Shown in pieces: positions 44,101 to 53,479 of a stretch of DNA of 64,000 nt (position 1 is its first letter; every line of letters begins with the position of its first letter). The translations under genes and the position numbers were made by a program. Where the stretch lies: assembly GCA_016708315.1 (NCBI GenBank), contig JADJGC010000007.1, forward strand, positions 62,001 through 126,000. The letters run 5' to 3'. Under the pieces are notes generated by a model that saw only the letters and a list, made by a program, of their open reading frames with translations, did not search any database and had not been told where the DNA came from. This stretch comes from a bacterium. Its GTDB lineage: Bacteria; Zixibacteria; MSB-5A5; CAIYYT01.

Positions 44101-45758
44101 ATGCCGATGCTCGACTCAAATGACCGATTGCATCCAACAAACACTCCCGCTATGTCCTTGTAGAACACTGGCGTCGGAATCGAGTCGATGAGTTGTTGCA
44201 GGAACCGCAGGTGATCCTGAACTCTCAGCTCCGATTTCAATCGTTGCGTTACATCACGAATCTCAGCGACTACCGCGGACTCTGAATCGACGTGAATGCG
44301 CTTCAGACACATTTCAGTTTCAAGCAACTCGCCAGTGCCGCCTCGGAATCGCCAATTTAGTCTCTGCTGCGTTCCCTCGTGGCCGGCATCCAGCCTGATT
44401 CTGATCGCTTCATGAGATGATTTCCCATCCGGCTGATCGATAGGGGAGATGTCCGCAATCGTCATCCCAATGATCTGATCGCGAGACAGTCCGAACAATT
44501 TACACGCTTGTTCGCTGCAATCCGTGATCTGGTACTGCCGTATCAGCAAGAATGCAACCGCCGAGCTGTCGAAAAGCGTCCGATAACGATTCTCGCTTTC
44601 ACGCATTGCCTTTTCTGCTCGAGCCTTTGCAGTGACATCGCGAGCTATGCCGGTCGTCCCGATTACCAAACCATCGATATCATAAACCGGAGTCTTGATC
44701 GTCTCGATTATTAGTCGCGATCCATCGACGAAAACTATCGGCTCCTCAAGGCGCCGCGTTTCGCCGCTCGCCATCACTTCTTTGTCGTCTTTGCGATACT
44801 TTTCGGCAATTTCACGTGGCCAAAGTTCAAGATCAGTCTTACCGACAACCTCTGCCTGACTTAGACCGCATGCCTCTGCAAAAGGTGCATTGACGATCAC
44901 GAATCGACTTTCGGTATCTTTCAGCCAGGCGATGTCCGGAATGTTGTTCAGAATTGCTTCCTGCTGTTTGTGGACCTTGGCCGCCATCGCTTCTGCCTGC
45001 CTCTGCGAAGTCAAATTGCTGCACGTCAAAACGAATCCGTCATAGCCGCCGTTCGGTCTCGCCACTTCAGCCGCTTCAAGCAGAACATCAATCGCCTGCC
45101 CGTCTTTGCCGTGAGCAGTAATCTCTGATGTCCAACGCTCGCCCTGAGTTGAATCCCAATTGTTCAGCAATGTAAATGGATTTTCGATCAACTTTAAAAT
45201 GGACGCAAACGACTTCCCAATCGCTTCGCTCTCGCTGTAACCAAAGATCGCCTCGGCTGAACCGCACCATCTCTTCACGATCCCGTGAGCGTCAGTCAGA
45301 ACAATCGCCGCAGGGATGTGTGCAAGTATGACCTGTAAAAGCGCTTGTCCTTGCCGGGCAGTTTCTTCTTCCGTGAGATTGCGAACTATCGCATACAGTT
45401 CATTTGTCTTACCCGGTACCAGTCGCGCTTGATAATCCACCAGTACGTCGTCGTACGGAAGACTGATGTAGCAGTACTGTATCTTCTGTGAATCTATTGT
45501 CTCAGCAATTCGAGGTAAGAGGAAGTCTGCTGTCTCAGCGGGCATTATCTCCGACAATGAACGCCCAAGCAGTTCTTCCGGCGGTCTGAATGGTCGTGTA
45601 CCGCTGCCGGCGAAGTACTCAAGTATCACACCATCTCGGGTCATCCTGAATACCGTATCTGGATTGTCTTCCAGAAAATCACCGCGACTGTCCAGATAGT
45701 GGGAGGTGCCAACGTGATTTGCTGGTCGATTGGACTTGGTTTCACTTGAGGTAATCAT
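41122..45758 (-). pseudogene. Giant multi-PAS sensor histidine kinase, split by a one-base frameshift
   Basis: The main frame (45758 to 41460) encodes 1432 residues with about ten PAS/PAC units (for example AEAIMITDTDGRIQYVNPAF then EEITGF) and a HisKA-like dimerisation helix with phospho-acceptor in ALAAGIAHEINTPIQF. It stops in ASELNQVF*. The ATPase domain continues in another frame at 41463-41122: LNLLVNAAHAIGE (N box), ISDTGIGI (G1), VFEPFFTTKEVGRGTGQGLA (F/G2). Adding one T to the TTTT (plus-strand A4 at 41462-41465) restores ...NQVFLNLLVNAA, a continuous ~1545-residue kinase. No membrane helix is evident, so it is a soluble sensor, perhaps for redox, light or small ligands. It heads an operon with two receiver proteins. 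Confidence 0.85.
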
Positions 45759-46266
45759 GTTTCCTTCGCGTACTGCAGGCGCTTTGACTCGAAAGTCTGA
45801 AGTATGCCTCTTTCCGCCGATTTTGCCCGTTAATCACCTTTGTGGTCATTTGTCTTATACCCGAAGCCCGAATCCGAGCTTTCCTCTTAAAAATTATCGA
45901 CAAAACCCACAACTTCGTTAGAGCAGATGCGTTGCGTCGCTAAGTTGTTGTATGGCAATATGATAGCAACATCGAAACGAGCCACGATTTAAGCTGTTTA
46001 CTGCCGATTTCCGCTTTCCAGCCAGACCGCGGTCCTTGATCGCGAAAATAATCTAAAATAATGTTGGACTTTCGCTTATCGCCGAACGTATATGAAGCAT
46101 GTTAACCAATCTCCACGTGTAACTTTGTTCAAGCCTTGCATCTGAAAAATCAATTCTTGTCAAATTCCGAGTTCGGAGATTCGCGCAATCGTGCGCAATC
46201 ACACATTTTGGTTTTGACTCATGACTATGTCATGTGCCGAGATCAAATCATCTACAGGAGTGTAGA
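45759..46266. other. Long intergenic region between divergent kinase and RRM genes
   Basis: About 500 bases, AT-richer than the genes, with no supported coding frame. It should contain divergent promoters and probably a long leader of the RRM gene. A perfect inverted repeat CATGAC-TAT-GTCATG lies at 46220-46234, about 30 bases before the RRM start and next to TTTTGACTC, possibly an operator or leader hairpin. AGGAG at 46256-46260 is the ribosome-binding site. Confidence 0.5.
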
Positions 46267-46611
46267 ATGAACATTTTCGTAGGCAATCTCTCACGCGAAA
46301 CGGCGGAAGCCGATCTGCGCCAGGCATTCGAGGCATTTGGGCAAGTTACCCGTGCGACCGTTATCATCGACAAGATGACCAATCAGTCCAAGGGTTTCGG
46401 CTTTGTTGAAATGTCTTCCAAAGAAGAAGCCGATGCAGCCATTACCGGCATGTCCGGCAAGGAACTGCATGGTCGCACGCTCAACGTGAGCGAAGCTCGC
46501 CCGCGTACCGAAAACGACCGCAGCGGTGGCGGTGGTCGTAGCGGTGGTGGCGGCTACGGTGGCGGCGGTGGACGCAGCGGTGGCGGTGGCTACGGCGGCG
46601 GACGTCGCTAA
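46267..46611 (+). CDS. Glycine-rich RNA-binding (RRM) protein
   Basis: Protein of 114 residues. One RRM domain (residues 1-80) has RNP2 NIFVGNL and RNP1 KGFGFVEM intact, followed by a tail of GGGGRSGG/GGYGGG repeats ending in GRR. This matches the bacterial/cyanobacterial Rbp cold-inducible RNA chaperones that bind single-stranded RNA. A consensus AGGAG lies before ATG 46267, and a strong terminator follows, so it is a monocistronic, probably abundant protein. Confidence 0.93.
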   Translation: MNIFVGNLSRETAEADLRQAFEAFGQVTRATVIIDKMTNQSKGFGFVEMSSKEEADAAITGMSGKELHGRTLNVSEARPRTENDRSGGGGRSGGGGYGGGGGRSGGGGYGGGRR

Positions 46612-46653
46612 TTCCAATTGACTATCTGCGCATAATCGCGCTGTGATCAATTC

Positions 46654-46685
46654 AGGCAGGAGTCTTCTGACTCCTGCCTTCTTAT
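46654..46685 (+). terminator. Rho-independent terminator of the RRM gene
   Basis: Perfect 11-bp stem AGGCAGGAGTC-TTCT-GACTCCTGCCT followed by TCTTATTTAT. Confidence 0.85.
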
Positions 46686-46805
46686 TTATATCCAAATTTC
46701 TCCGCATTCCGCCATCCCGATTTCTCATAGCTGGTAAAAGTAGTTGACTTTTTTGTCAACAAAGAGTAAGTTCTATACAATAGAAAACTATCCACGATTG
46801 CATCG

Positions 46806-47252
46806 GTGAGGTGTTTTATCGTTACTGCAAAGTCTATACTCTTCGTCTTCTTATTGGTCTTGGCGCCAATGTCGCTGCTCCTTGCAGCCGACGAAATCCC
46901 AGTGACTGAGTCCGCGCAGCCTTTTGTCGATCTTGATGGCGATGGCTTCGATGACTCCATGGAAGACAACAATGGCGACGGCATCCCGGAACCCGCAACT
47001 GAGAAACAACAAGCGACATCTACCGCTGCCACAAGCGACAACATGTTTGCATCTGTTCAACTCGTCAAGAGCAGTGTGCCGGTATTCCTCCACAATTCCG
47101 GATCGTTTAACCACCTTAAGCGTCAATTAACAGCTTTGGTCCAACACCGCGGCGGTTTCAGCATCGGAGCTGATTTCGGACCCGGTAGTGACATCGGTAG
47201 CGGCGCTGTTTTGGGTGGGGCATGTGCAGGTGGGGCTTGCGGACCGAAGTAA
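46806..47252 (+). CDS. Exported small protein with Ca-binding loop and Gly-Cys tail
   Basis: Protein of ~148 residues with a signal sequence (SILFVFLLVLAPMSLLLAA). Just after it, DLDGDGFDDSMEDNNGDGIP is a pair of thrombospondin-3/EF-like calcium loops. The middle is unremarkable; the end is Gly-rich with two cysteines: SIGADFGPGSDIGSG...GGACAGGACGPK. I do not recognise a family. The start is uncertain: GTG 46806 is in frame but has no clear ribosome-binding site. It overlaps or abuts the barrel gene and lies upstream of the candidate selenoprotein, so the three may form one secretion-related unit; the paired Cys tail could be a substrate or partner of the redox protein, which is speculative. 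Confidence 0.55.
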   Translation: MRCFIVTAKSILFVFLLVLAPMSLLLAADEIPVTESAQPFVDLDGDGFDDSMEDNNGDGIPEPATEKQQATSTAATSDNMFASVQLVKSSVPVFLHNSGSFNHLKRQLTALVQHRGGFSIGADFGPGSDIGSGAVLGGACAGGACGPK

Positions 47253-48373
47253 GCCTATACAAATACCGCCTTCTTCCGATGCTGGCAGTCGCTCTGTTTA
47301 GCGCCTGCTTTCCTGCATTACTCTTTGCCAATACTCTCTTCGAACTTGGTATCAACGGCGGCTACACCGACAACCTCGTAGGCGATTCAAGCTCCCTCGT
47401 CGATCGGTATTCAACCACCACCGCTTCGGTGCGTTTCTACCCGACTTCAAAAACCGAGTTCAATGTCTCCGGCGATGCGATGTTCTACGACCGTAATCCC
47501 GGACTTTCAAATCGCAAAATTGGAATCGGCGCCAAATTCATACCTTTGAACCCCGAATCCCGTCTGGCTTTGTTTCTCAGCTCCGACTTTGATATTCGCC
47601 GCTATCGCGCTGACTATGACCGATACAACAATAATAACTTCAATGTCCGCACTTCAATCGGTTATCGGCTCAGCGCCACAGCGCGTCTTCGTGCCGGCAT
47701 TCAAATTCTCGGCTCCGAATATCTTGGTTCCAGCAGCGGCGACAAAACCTCTGCCGAAGCATACCTCGGATTCAATACCACACTTTTTGGTGACAACAGT
47801 ATCGACTGCGAACTTGGTTATGGTTCGATGGACTACCGTTTTATCGATCCGGGCTTGGAGTTTATCGATTTCGAAAATCCCGAAGGCGCATTGGTGAGCG
47901 GCAAACTCCGCTCCTTCTACTTGTCGCCTCGTTTTTCAAGACCTCTCGGCAGCCAAACTGGTCTTAACCTGACTCTGTCGTTCCGCCAATTCGCAAACGA
48001 CAACGACCGCATCGTCTACGGATCTTCCGTCGGCTTGCTCTCGCCTTGGACATCTGTTTGGGAAGGCACCTCTGCGACATTGACCGTCAAAAGTTATCTG
48101 ATACCGCACTGCGTTACGACAATCGGCACCGGCTACTGGAATCGCCGTCATCTCCGGACTATTGAAAACAACATGTTTCCATTGGTGATCGGAACTGACC
48201 GCGATGACGAGCAAGTCCGCAGCTACTGTCAGGTGGCGCGCCCGGTTCTGATCGGTGCAGGGCTCCTTCTGCAGCCCTATCTTAGTCTCGAATTTAGCAA
48301 CAATCGGTCGACTAATCGGCTGTTTGAATACACCAGTTTCGCAATCAGTACCGGCATTAGTCTCAAACTCTGA
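47222..48373 (+). CDS. Putative outer-membrane beta-barrel protein
   Basis: Up to 383 residues. Signal sequence near residues 15-36 (LLPMLAVALFSACFPALLFA) with basic residues before it; the real start may be TTG 47237 or ATG 47279 rather than ATG 47222. The mature part has alternating hydrophobic/polar strands (TLFELGINGGYTDNLVGDSS, FNVRTSIGYRLSATARLRAG, LNLTLSFRQFANDND) and ends in the barrel-type C-terminal strand AISTGISLKL. No TonB plug or enzyme motif is seen. Similar barrels accompany exported proteins in FCB genomes. It sits between the Gly-Cys protein and the candidate selenoprotein. Confidence 0.65.
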   Translation: MCRWGLRTEVSLYKYRLLPMLAVALFSACFPALLFANTLFELGINGGYTDNLVGDSSSLVDRYSTTTASVRFYPTSKTEFNVSGDAMFYDRNPGLSNRKIGIGAKFIPLNPESRLALFLSSDFDIRRYRADYDRYNNNNFNVRTSIGYRLSATARLRAGIQILGSEYLGSSSGDKTSAEAYLGFNTTLFGDNSIDCELGYGSMDYRFIDPGLEFIDFENPEGALVSGKLRSFYLSPRFSRPLGSQTGLNLTLSFRQFANDNDRIVYGSSVGLLSPWTSVWEGTSATLTVKSYLIPHCVTTIGTGYWNRRHLRTIENNMFPLVIGTDRDDEQVRSYCQVARPVLIGAGLLLQPYLSLEFSNNRSTNRLFEYTSFAISTGISLKL

Positions 48374-48423
48374 GACAATACCGACAGCACATTTCTCAGA
48401 ATTCTTCCGGAAAGGAGTTCACC

Positions 48424-49788
48424 TTGAGATCTTCCGCACTATCAAAAGTGATTCTCATCCTGGCAATGCTTAGCCTATCCTTTGCCTCGGCGGTAGGGGA
48501 GAACGCGGCTTCGACACCAATAAACCGCTCGGCATATACGCTGGAAGAATCAACAACCTCTCCGGCCGTGGCTGCTTCACCCCGCGATTCCTACCACGGA
48601 ACATTGCGGATTTACATCGAAGAGCCTGTCTCGCGATATCGCGACTTCACGAACAAAAATTACCACTTCGGTTTTCTTGGATTTGCCGTCAATCAGGAAG
48701 TCTCCATCAATGACGGTGAAGTCCTTACCGATACTGTGATCTGGAATGTCGGATCAATCGGCGCAGTTGCGCAGAACAACATCGAAGCAATCGCCGTACT
48801 GACCAATGCTGAAGGCCATGCCGCCTATTCCAGCCCAAGCGACAACACATTCCCGTTCACAGCTCACTATGTTGATGCCGCAGCCTCGTCATTGCCTGGT
48901 ATCGTTGGCATCGAAGATGCCGGCGGTTCGTACACGCATACAGTCTTCCTTGAGGAAGCAACGGCCAGCACCTGAAGCTCCTGTCCTGTCACCCGTGCGG
49001 TGCTCGAAACAATCTACACTTCAGGCAGCTATCAATTCCTGTATACGGCAATGGTTACCAGCAACTCTGCCGCGTCATCCTACCTGTTCAGCAATTATAA
49101 TACCGGCTACACACCGACTGTCTACTTCGATGGCGGTCACGGCGTTTATGTCGGCGGTTCATCAAATCAAACGAACTACACCAGCCGAATCGTCCAGGCT
49201 TCAACCCGGACAGTTGCTCCACTGAAGCTCGCGGTCAAATTGAACTTCATCAGCACGACGCAGCTCTCCGTGGAATACTATGTCAAGACCACCAACCGGG
49301 CACCGTCTACACCGGCTCAAGTTGCAGGACCTGTCCTTGCACGAACCGATGCTCCGCTGCAGTATGTCGCCAATCTCGTGGATGCCGATGGCGATCTCGT
49401 CTTCTGTCGCTGGATTCTCGACAAGGAAGACACTACCGCCTGGTTCGGACCCTATCATTCCGGCGATACCAGTATGATTTCGCAAACTTGGCAATCGACA
49501 GGTGCCTTTGAAGTCGCCGTTCAGACCAAAGACTATTGGGAAGTCCAAACCGTAGCCAGCACACCATTGATAACGACTGTTTACAAGTGCGGCGATGCCG
49601 ACGGTAGCGGCAGTATTTCAATCTCCGATGCAGTCAAGCTTATCGCGCACATCTTCGGCGGCGGTACGGCGCCATCACCACCTGAAGCCGGTGATGCTAA
49701 CTGTTCAGGCGGAATGAGTATCTCGGATGCGGTCTATCTCATCGCCCATATCTTTGGTGGCGGACCGGCTCCTTGTAGCGGTTGCTAA
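48424..49788 (+). CDS. Candidate secreted selenoprotein: UxxC thioredoxin-like domain plus dockerin-like repeats (read through TGA at 48973)
   Basis: TTG start with AAAGGAG six bases upstream; signal peptide (VILILAMLSLSFASA). Residues ~45-170 form an exported beta domain (YHFGFLGFAVNQEVSINDGE) resembling Omp28-type modules. At codon 184 the frame meets TGA (48973-48975) and continues open to 49788. The join reads ATASTUSSCPVTRAVLETIY then TSGSYQFLYTAMVTSN...GYTPTVYFDGG: a thioredoxin-like fold in which UGA occupies the first position of CxxC (U184-S-S-C187), with a cis-Pro-type TPT and DGG strand downstream. Then come an Ig-like part and two dockerin-like repeats (residues 389-454, GDADGSGSISISDAVKLIAH, GDANCSGGMSISDAVYLIAH). 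A SECIS-like hairpin follows the TGA. Alternative: nonsense mutation of a Cys codon. A single strong terminator lies only after 49788. Confidence 0.65.
48976..49006 (+). promoter_or_regulatory. SECIS-like hairpin immediately after the in-frame TGA
   Basis: Upper stem CACC (48990-48993) / GGTG (48999-49002) with loop CGTGC. The G-T in the loop is at 48995-48996, i.e. +23/+24 counting the T of TGA as +1, and a T at +17 (48989) sits bulged directly below the stem, extended by a G-C pair (48988/49003). This matches the key spacing of the E. coli fdhF SECIS. The lower stem is weak, so structure prediction is needed. Confidence 0.5.
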
Positions 49789-49829
49789 GACCGTCACGAT
49801 TCTACGAATCGAAAACTATAGACTATTTC

Positions 49830-49866
49830 AACGGAACCGACAAATTCGGTTCCGTTTTCTTTTTTC
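49830..49866 (+). terminator. Rho-independent terminator after the candidate selenoprotein
   Basis: Perfect 11-bp stem AACGGAACCGA-CAAAT-TCGGTTCCGTT followed by TTTTCTTTTTTC. It ends the 46.8-49.8 kb unit. Confidence 0.9.
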
Positions 49867-50071
49867 ATAGACTGTGTTCACTCGCCTTGAATTCGTGCCA
49901 CTCATCAGCCAAACAATCATTGACCTATTCCTAACACAATTCTAACACGTATACCTATAAAGGGCACACAATCGAAACCGATGCTTCGCATTCAATTTTG
50001 GAAGCGCTTTGCTCGATATTTCGCGCTTCGATGGGATGCGGCTAAATCGTATTCCCGATAGGAGGTTATCG

Positions 50072-50497
50072 ATGTCCACACTCGATAAAGCGGTTGCAAT
50101 TGCTGTCGATGCCCATACCGGCCAAGTCGATAAGTACGGTCAACCATACATCCTTCATCCGGTTCGCGTGATGTCCCGCGTCGAATCGCCGGATGAAAAA
50201 ATCGTCGCAATTCTGCACGATGTCGTCGAAGACAGCGATCGAACTCTTGACGACCTTCGCAAAGAAGGTTTCGCCGATGATATTATCAACGCGATTGGTT
50301 TGCTCACCAAAGGCGCTGACGAAGCCTATACCGATTATGTCTCTCGACTGGCGCACAATCGCCTCGCGCGTAGCGTCAAGCTGGCCGATCTCGAAGACAA
50401 CATGGACTTGCGCCGCATATCCGCATTGACGGACAATGACTCTAAACGGTTGCAGCGCTACCATTGGGCCTGGCAATTTTTGCGGGAAGTGAAATAG
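50072..50497 (+). CDS. Small alarmone hydrolase-like HD protein (SpoT/MESH1 hydrolase domain)
   Basis: Protein of 141 residues corresponding to the isolated (p)ppGpp hydrolase domain of RelA/SpoT. HD-fold ligands are seen as AVDAHTGQVDKYGQPYILHP (H15, H29), ILHDVVED (H49-D50, E53-D54) and KLADLEDNMD. There is no synthetase, TGS or ACT domain. AGGAGG lies six bases before ATG 50072. Such small hydrolases remove guanosine alarmones in the cytosol. It precedes the SixA-Ppk-Ppx-CHAD polyphosphate genes, and (p)ppGpp and polyphosphate metabolism are linked in other bacteria. Confidence 0.85.
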   Translation: MSTLDKAVAIAVDAHTGQVDKYGQPYILHPVRVMSRVESPDEKIVAILHDVVEDSDRTLDDLRKEGFADDIINAIGLLTKGADEAYTDYVSRLAHNRLARSVKLADLEDNMDLRRISALTDNDSKRLQRYHWAWQFLREVK

Positions 50498-50582
50498 GCG
50501 TAATCCGGTTGTGACTTGCAAGTCACGCCGCGATCGCTCGAATATTCAAACGGAAACTCATTGAGATTTTCGGAGATATGAA

Positions 50583-51266
50583 ATGAAAACCCTCATTCTC
50601 GTAAGACATGCCAAAGCCGCCGATCGACACAAGCATCTGTCCGACTTAGAACGTGCTCTTACGCCTGCTGGCCAAAAAGACGCCCGACGAGCTGCCAGAG
50701 CACTTAAATCCAAAGGCGTCATTCCCAGCCTCTTTGTGTCCAGTCCTGCCAATCGCGCACTTGAAACTGCACACGTTTTCGCCGCCGAACTCGGATATCC
50801 CATCCAAAAAATCGCGCTCAAGCAATCCGCTTATGACGCCATGGATGCCGAATCCCTATTCAACGTAATTCGCGAAACGGAAGACCATCACGATACAGTT
50901 CTCTTGTTCGGACATAACCCGTCGCTCGAAGAGTTCGCTTCGAGTCTGTTGCTTGGCTTCGAGTCTGACTTGCCCAAGGCCGGCGTTGTCGAAATTGTTA
51001 TCGAAAAGGAAAGTTGGCGTGACATCCTGCCCGGCGATGGCCGTAGTCCCGAGGGGGAGGACTCCGCTGCCGCCACCGAGGTTGCAGTCCCATCAGCGAA
51101 GGAACTCCGCCGTGAATTGCGCTCCAAAATCGAACCCGCGCTCCGCTTCGTAATTAACGAACTTCACGATTCCGGCGCTGACAAACTAAGCGGCGAGATT
51201 GAGGAAGCATCCGAGATACTCGCTCGCCGCCTTGCGAAAGTAATCAGATCCGAAAAATCCGCTTGA
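50583..51266 (+). CDS. SixA-like histidine phosphatase with C-terminal helical extension
   Basis: Histidine-phosphatase-superfamily protein: LILVRHAKAADRHKHLSDLE with nucleophile H9 and the SixA-type RHAKA, SSPANRALETA (Arg of the pocket) and LLFGHNPSLEEFAS (second catalytic His). The catalytic part covers residues 1-155 like SixA; about 70 residues follow (KELRRELRSKIEPALRFVIN then ELHDSGADKLSGEIEEASEI), a charged helical tail not usual in SixA. It dephosphorylates phosphohistidine or a small phosphorylated substrate. It overlaps the ppk frame by four bases (TTGA), placing it in the polyphosphate operon. Confidence 0.85.
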   Translation: MKTLILVRHAKAADRHKHLSDLERALTPAGQKDARRAARALKSKGVIPSLFVSSPANRALETAHVFAAELGYPIQKIALKQSAYDAMDAESLFNVIRETEDHHDTVLLFGHNPSLEEFASSLLLGFESDLPKAGVVEIVIEKESWRDILPGDGRSPEGEDSAAATEVAVPSAKELRRELRSKIEPALRFVINELHDSGADKLSGEIEEASEILARRLAKVIRSEKSA

Positions 51267-53395
51267 CCGGCACGCCAGAGAATGGATTATATCAGTCGAT
51301 GAAGAACAGGCAAACCAGCAAGGAAATCAGCTGGCTCTCCTTCAATTCAAGAGTCTTGCAGGAAGCCGCTAACCCCAATGTCCCGCTCGTCGAACGTATC
51401 CGCTTCTTGGGAATCGTCTCTTCAAATCTCGACGAATTCTTTCGCGTCAGGGTGGCAACACTCCGCCGACTCGTGCAATTTGGAAAGAAATCCAAGAAGC
51501 TCGCCGGACTCGATCCCAAGGCTCTACTGAAGGAAGTCCAGGAAATCGTTCTCGAACAACACGAACAATTCGACAACGTCTACCGCGACCTGCTGACTGA
51601 ACTAAGCCGCAACCGCATCTACATCGTCAACGAAAAACAGCTCAACGAGGAGCAGTCCGAGTTCGTTCGTCAGTTCTTTCAGGAAGAAGTCCGCCCCAAG
51701 TTGTGTCCGATCATAATCGACGAAGACCAACGCTTTCCCGATCTGCGCGACCAGTTCATCTATCTCGCAGTCATTATGACTCGCGGCGATTCTGCACGCA
51801 AAAGCAAGCACGCCCTAATCGAAATCCCGACTGACATCCTTCAGCGCTTGATTGTGCTCCCGTCAATCGGCGACAGCAAGTACATCATCCTGCTTGAAGA
51901 TGTCGTCCGCTTCGGCCTCGACGACGTGTTCAACCTATTCGACTACGACACTATCGAAGCGTTCACTATCAAACTCACTCGCGATGCCGAACTCGACATC
52001 GACGAAGATCTCGCCCAAAGTTACATCAAGAAGCTCTCACGCAGCTTGAAGCAACGCAAGGACGGCAGTCCGGTGCGCTTTATCTACGATGCGCAAATGC
52101 CGCCCTCACTGCGCGATGCGCTCTTTGTCGAGCTTGGCTTAAGCACCGAGCACGATACCCTGGTCCCCGGCGGGCGCTACCACAACTTCCGTGACTTCAT
52201 GAAGTTCCCCGACTTTGGACTCCAGCACTTGCGCTATACGCCAACGCCAAGTATCCCTCATAAAGGTTTAGTGAAGAACAAGAGCATCCTCAAGATCATC
52301 CAACGCCAGGACATCCTACTTCATTATCCCTATCATTCGTTCAACCACGTCATCGACCTTCTGCGCGAAGCTGCAATCGACCCGCAGGTCCATTCGATAA
52401 AAACGACCATCTACCGCGCCGCTCGAAACTCCAGCGTTATGAACGCCCTGATCAACGCCGCTCGAAACGGCAAATCCGTCGTCGCCGTTGTCGAACTTCA
52501 GGCGCGCTTCGATGAAGAGGCCAACATTGGTTGGGCGAATCGACTTCAGGAAGAAGGCGTCAAAGTCATCTTCGGCGTGCCGGGTCTCAAGGTCCACGCC
52601 AAGCTCTGTCTGATCAGCCGCAATGAGCGAGGTCGCCGTGCGCTTTATGCCGTTGTCGGCACCGGCAATTTCAACGAAGACACCGCTCGCGTTTACAGTG
52701 ACCACTGCCTCTTAACCGCTCATCACGGCATCGCCAAAGAGGTTCAGAAGCTGTTCGAGTTCTTCGAGAACAACTACAAGACTTCCGAATTCCGTCACTT
52801 GATTGTCGCACCTTTTGACATGCGCTCGCGCCTCATTCGCTGTATTCGTCGCGAAATTCGCGCCGCCCGCGATGGGCAAGAGGCTCAGATCTTCCTCAAA
52901 CTGAATAATCTGGTCGACTCGGAAGTTGTCAGCACCCTTTATGAAGCCAGCCAGGCCGGCGTTCAAGTGCGCCTGATTGTTCGCGGAATGTTCTCGCTCC
53001 AGCCCGGTATTGAAGGCCTCAGCGAGAAAATCGAAGCTATCAGCATTGTCGATAAATACCTTGAGCATTCTCGAATCTACGCCTTCTTCAATCGCGGAAA
53101 ACCCGTGTACTACATTTCTTCCGGCGACTTAATGACACGAAACCTCGACCAGCGCGTTGAAGTCACTTGTCCAATTTACGATCCGTTGCTTCAGCTCGAA
53201 CTCCAGGAATATCTCGGAATTCAATGGAATGACAACGTCAAGGCGCGTATTCTCGACGCTGAACTGACCAACCAATTCCGCCAGACCGATGGCGCGCAAG
53301 CCGTCAGAGCACAGTGGGCGATTTACGATTACTTGCGCGACCGCGCCTCAGTACCGTTGAACCGAAGCGAGCAGGATATTGCTCAGCACCATTGA
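51263..53395 (+). CDS. ppk1: Polyphosphate kinase 1
   Basis: Protein of ~700 residues that polymerises the gamma-phosphate of ATP into polyphosphate. N-terminal block EISWLSFNSRVLQEAANPNV, head domain (SSNLDEFFRVRVATLRRLV), and the C-terminal phospholipase-D-like catalytic domains with VHAKLCLISR (phospho-His) and TGNFNEDTARVYSDHCLLTA. The second domain has HSRIYAFFNRG then YYISSGDLMTRNLDQRVEV. The most upstream start (TTG 51263) overlaps the SixA stop; ATG 51299 is an alternative. Followed by Ppx (exopolyphosphatase) and a CHAD protein on the same strand. Confidence 0.95.
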   Translation: MTGTPENGLYQSMKNRQTSKEISWLSFNSRVLQEAANPNVPLVERIRFLGIVSSNLDEFFRVRVATLRRLVQFGKKSKKLAGLDPKALLKEVQEIVLEQHEQFDNVYRDLLTELSRNRIYIVNEKQLNEEQSEFVRQFFQEEVRPKLCPIIIDEDQRFPDLRDQFIYLAVIMTRGDSARKSKHALIEIPTDILQRLIVLPSIGDSKYIILLEDVVRFGLDDVFNLFDYDTIEAFTIKLTRDAELDIDEDLAQSYIKKLSRSLKQRKDGSPVRFIYDAQMPPSLRDALFVELGLSTEHDTLVPGGRYHNFRDFMKFPDFGLQHLRYTPTPSIPHKGLVKNKSILKIIQRQDILLHYPYHSFNHVIDLLREAAIDPQVHSIKTTIYRAARNSSVMNALINAARNGKSVVAVVELQARFDEEANIGWANRLQEEGVKVIFGVPGLKVHAKLCLISRNERGRRALYAVVGTGNFNEDTARVYSDHCLLTAHHGIAKEVQKLFEFFENNYKTSEFRHLIVAPFDMRSRLIRCIRREIRAARDGQEAQIFLKLNNLVDSEVVSTLYEASQAGVQVRLIVRGMFSLQPGIEGLSEKIEAISIVDKYLEHSRIYAFFNRGKPVYYISSGDLMTRNLDQRVEVTCPIYDPLLQLELQEYLGIQWNDNVKARILDAELTNQFRQTDGAQAVRAQWAIYDYLRDRASVPLNRSEQDIAQHH

Positions 53396-53479
53396 TTTCT
53401 GTGCGTCAACACAAGGCAGAATCCGTATTCCCATTAAGACCGTGATACTGACTGCTTACCACGAAAGGAGAGACCAACG

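Noticed and set aside
46513..46610. Short GGTGGCGGT-type tandem repeat as a mobile or CRISPR-like array
   Set aside because: It encodes the Gly-rich tail of the RRM protein in frame; no spacer pattern.
21565..48500. Repeated word TAGGGGA (near 13543, 21571, 23764, 31875, 44443, 48494) as a Chi-like or phase signal
   Set aside because: About the number expected for a 7-mer in 64 kb, with no consistent context.
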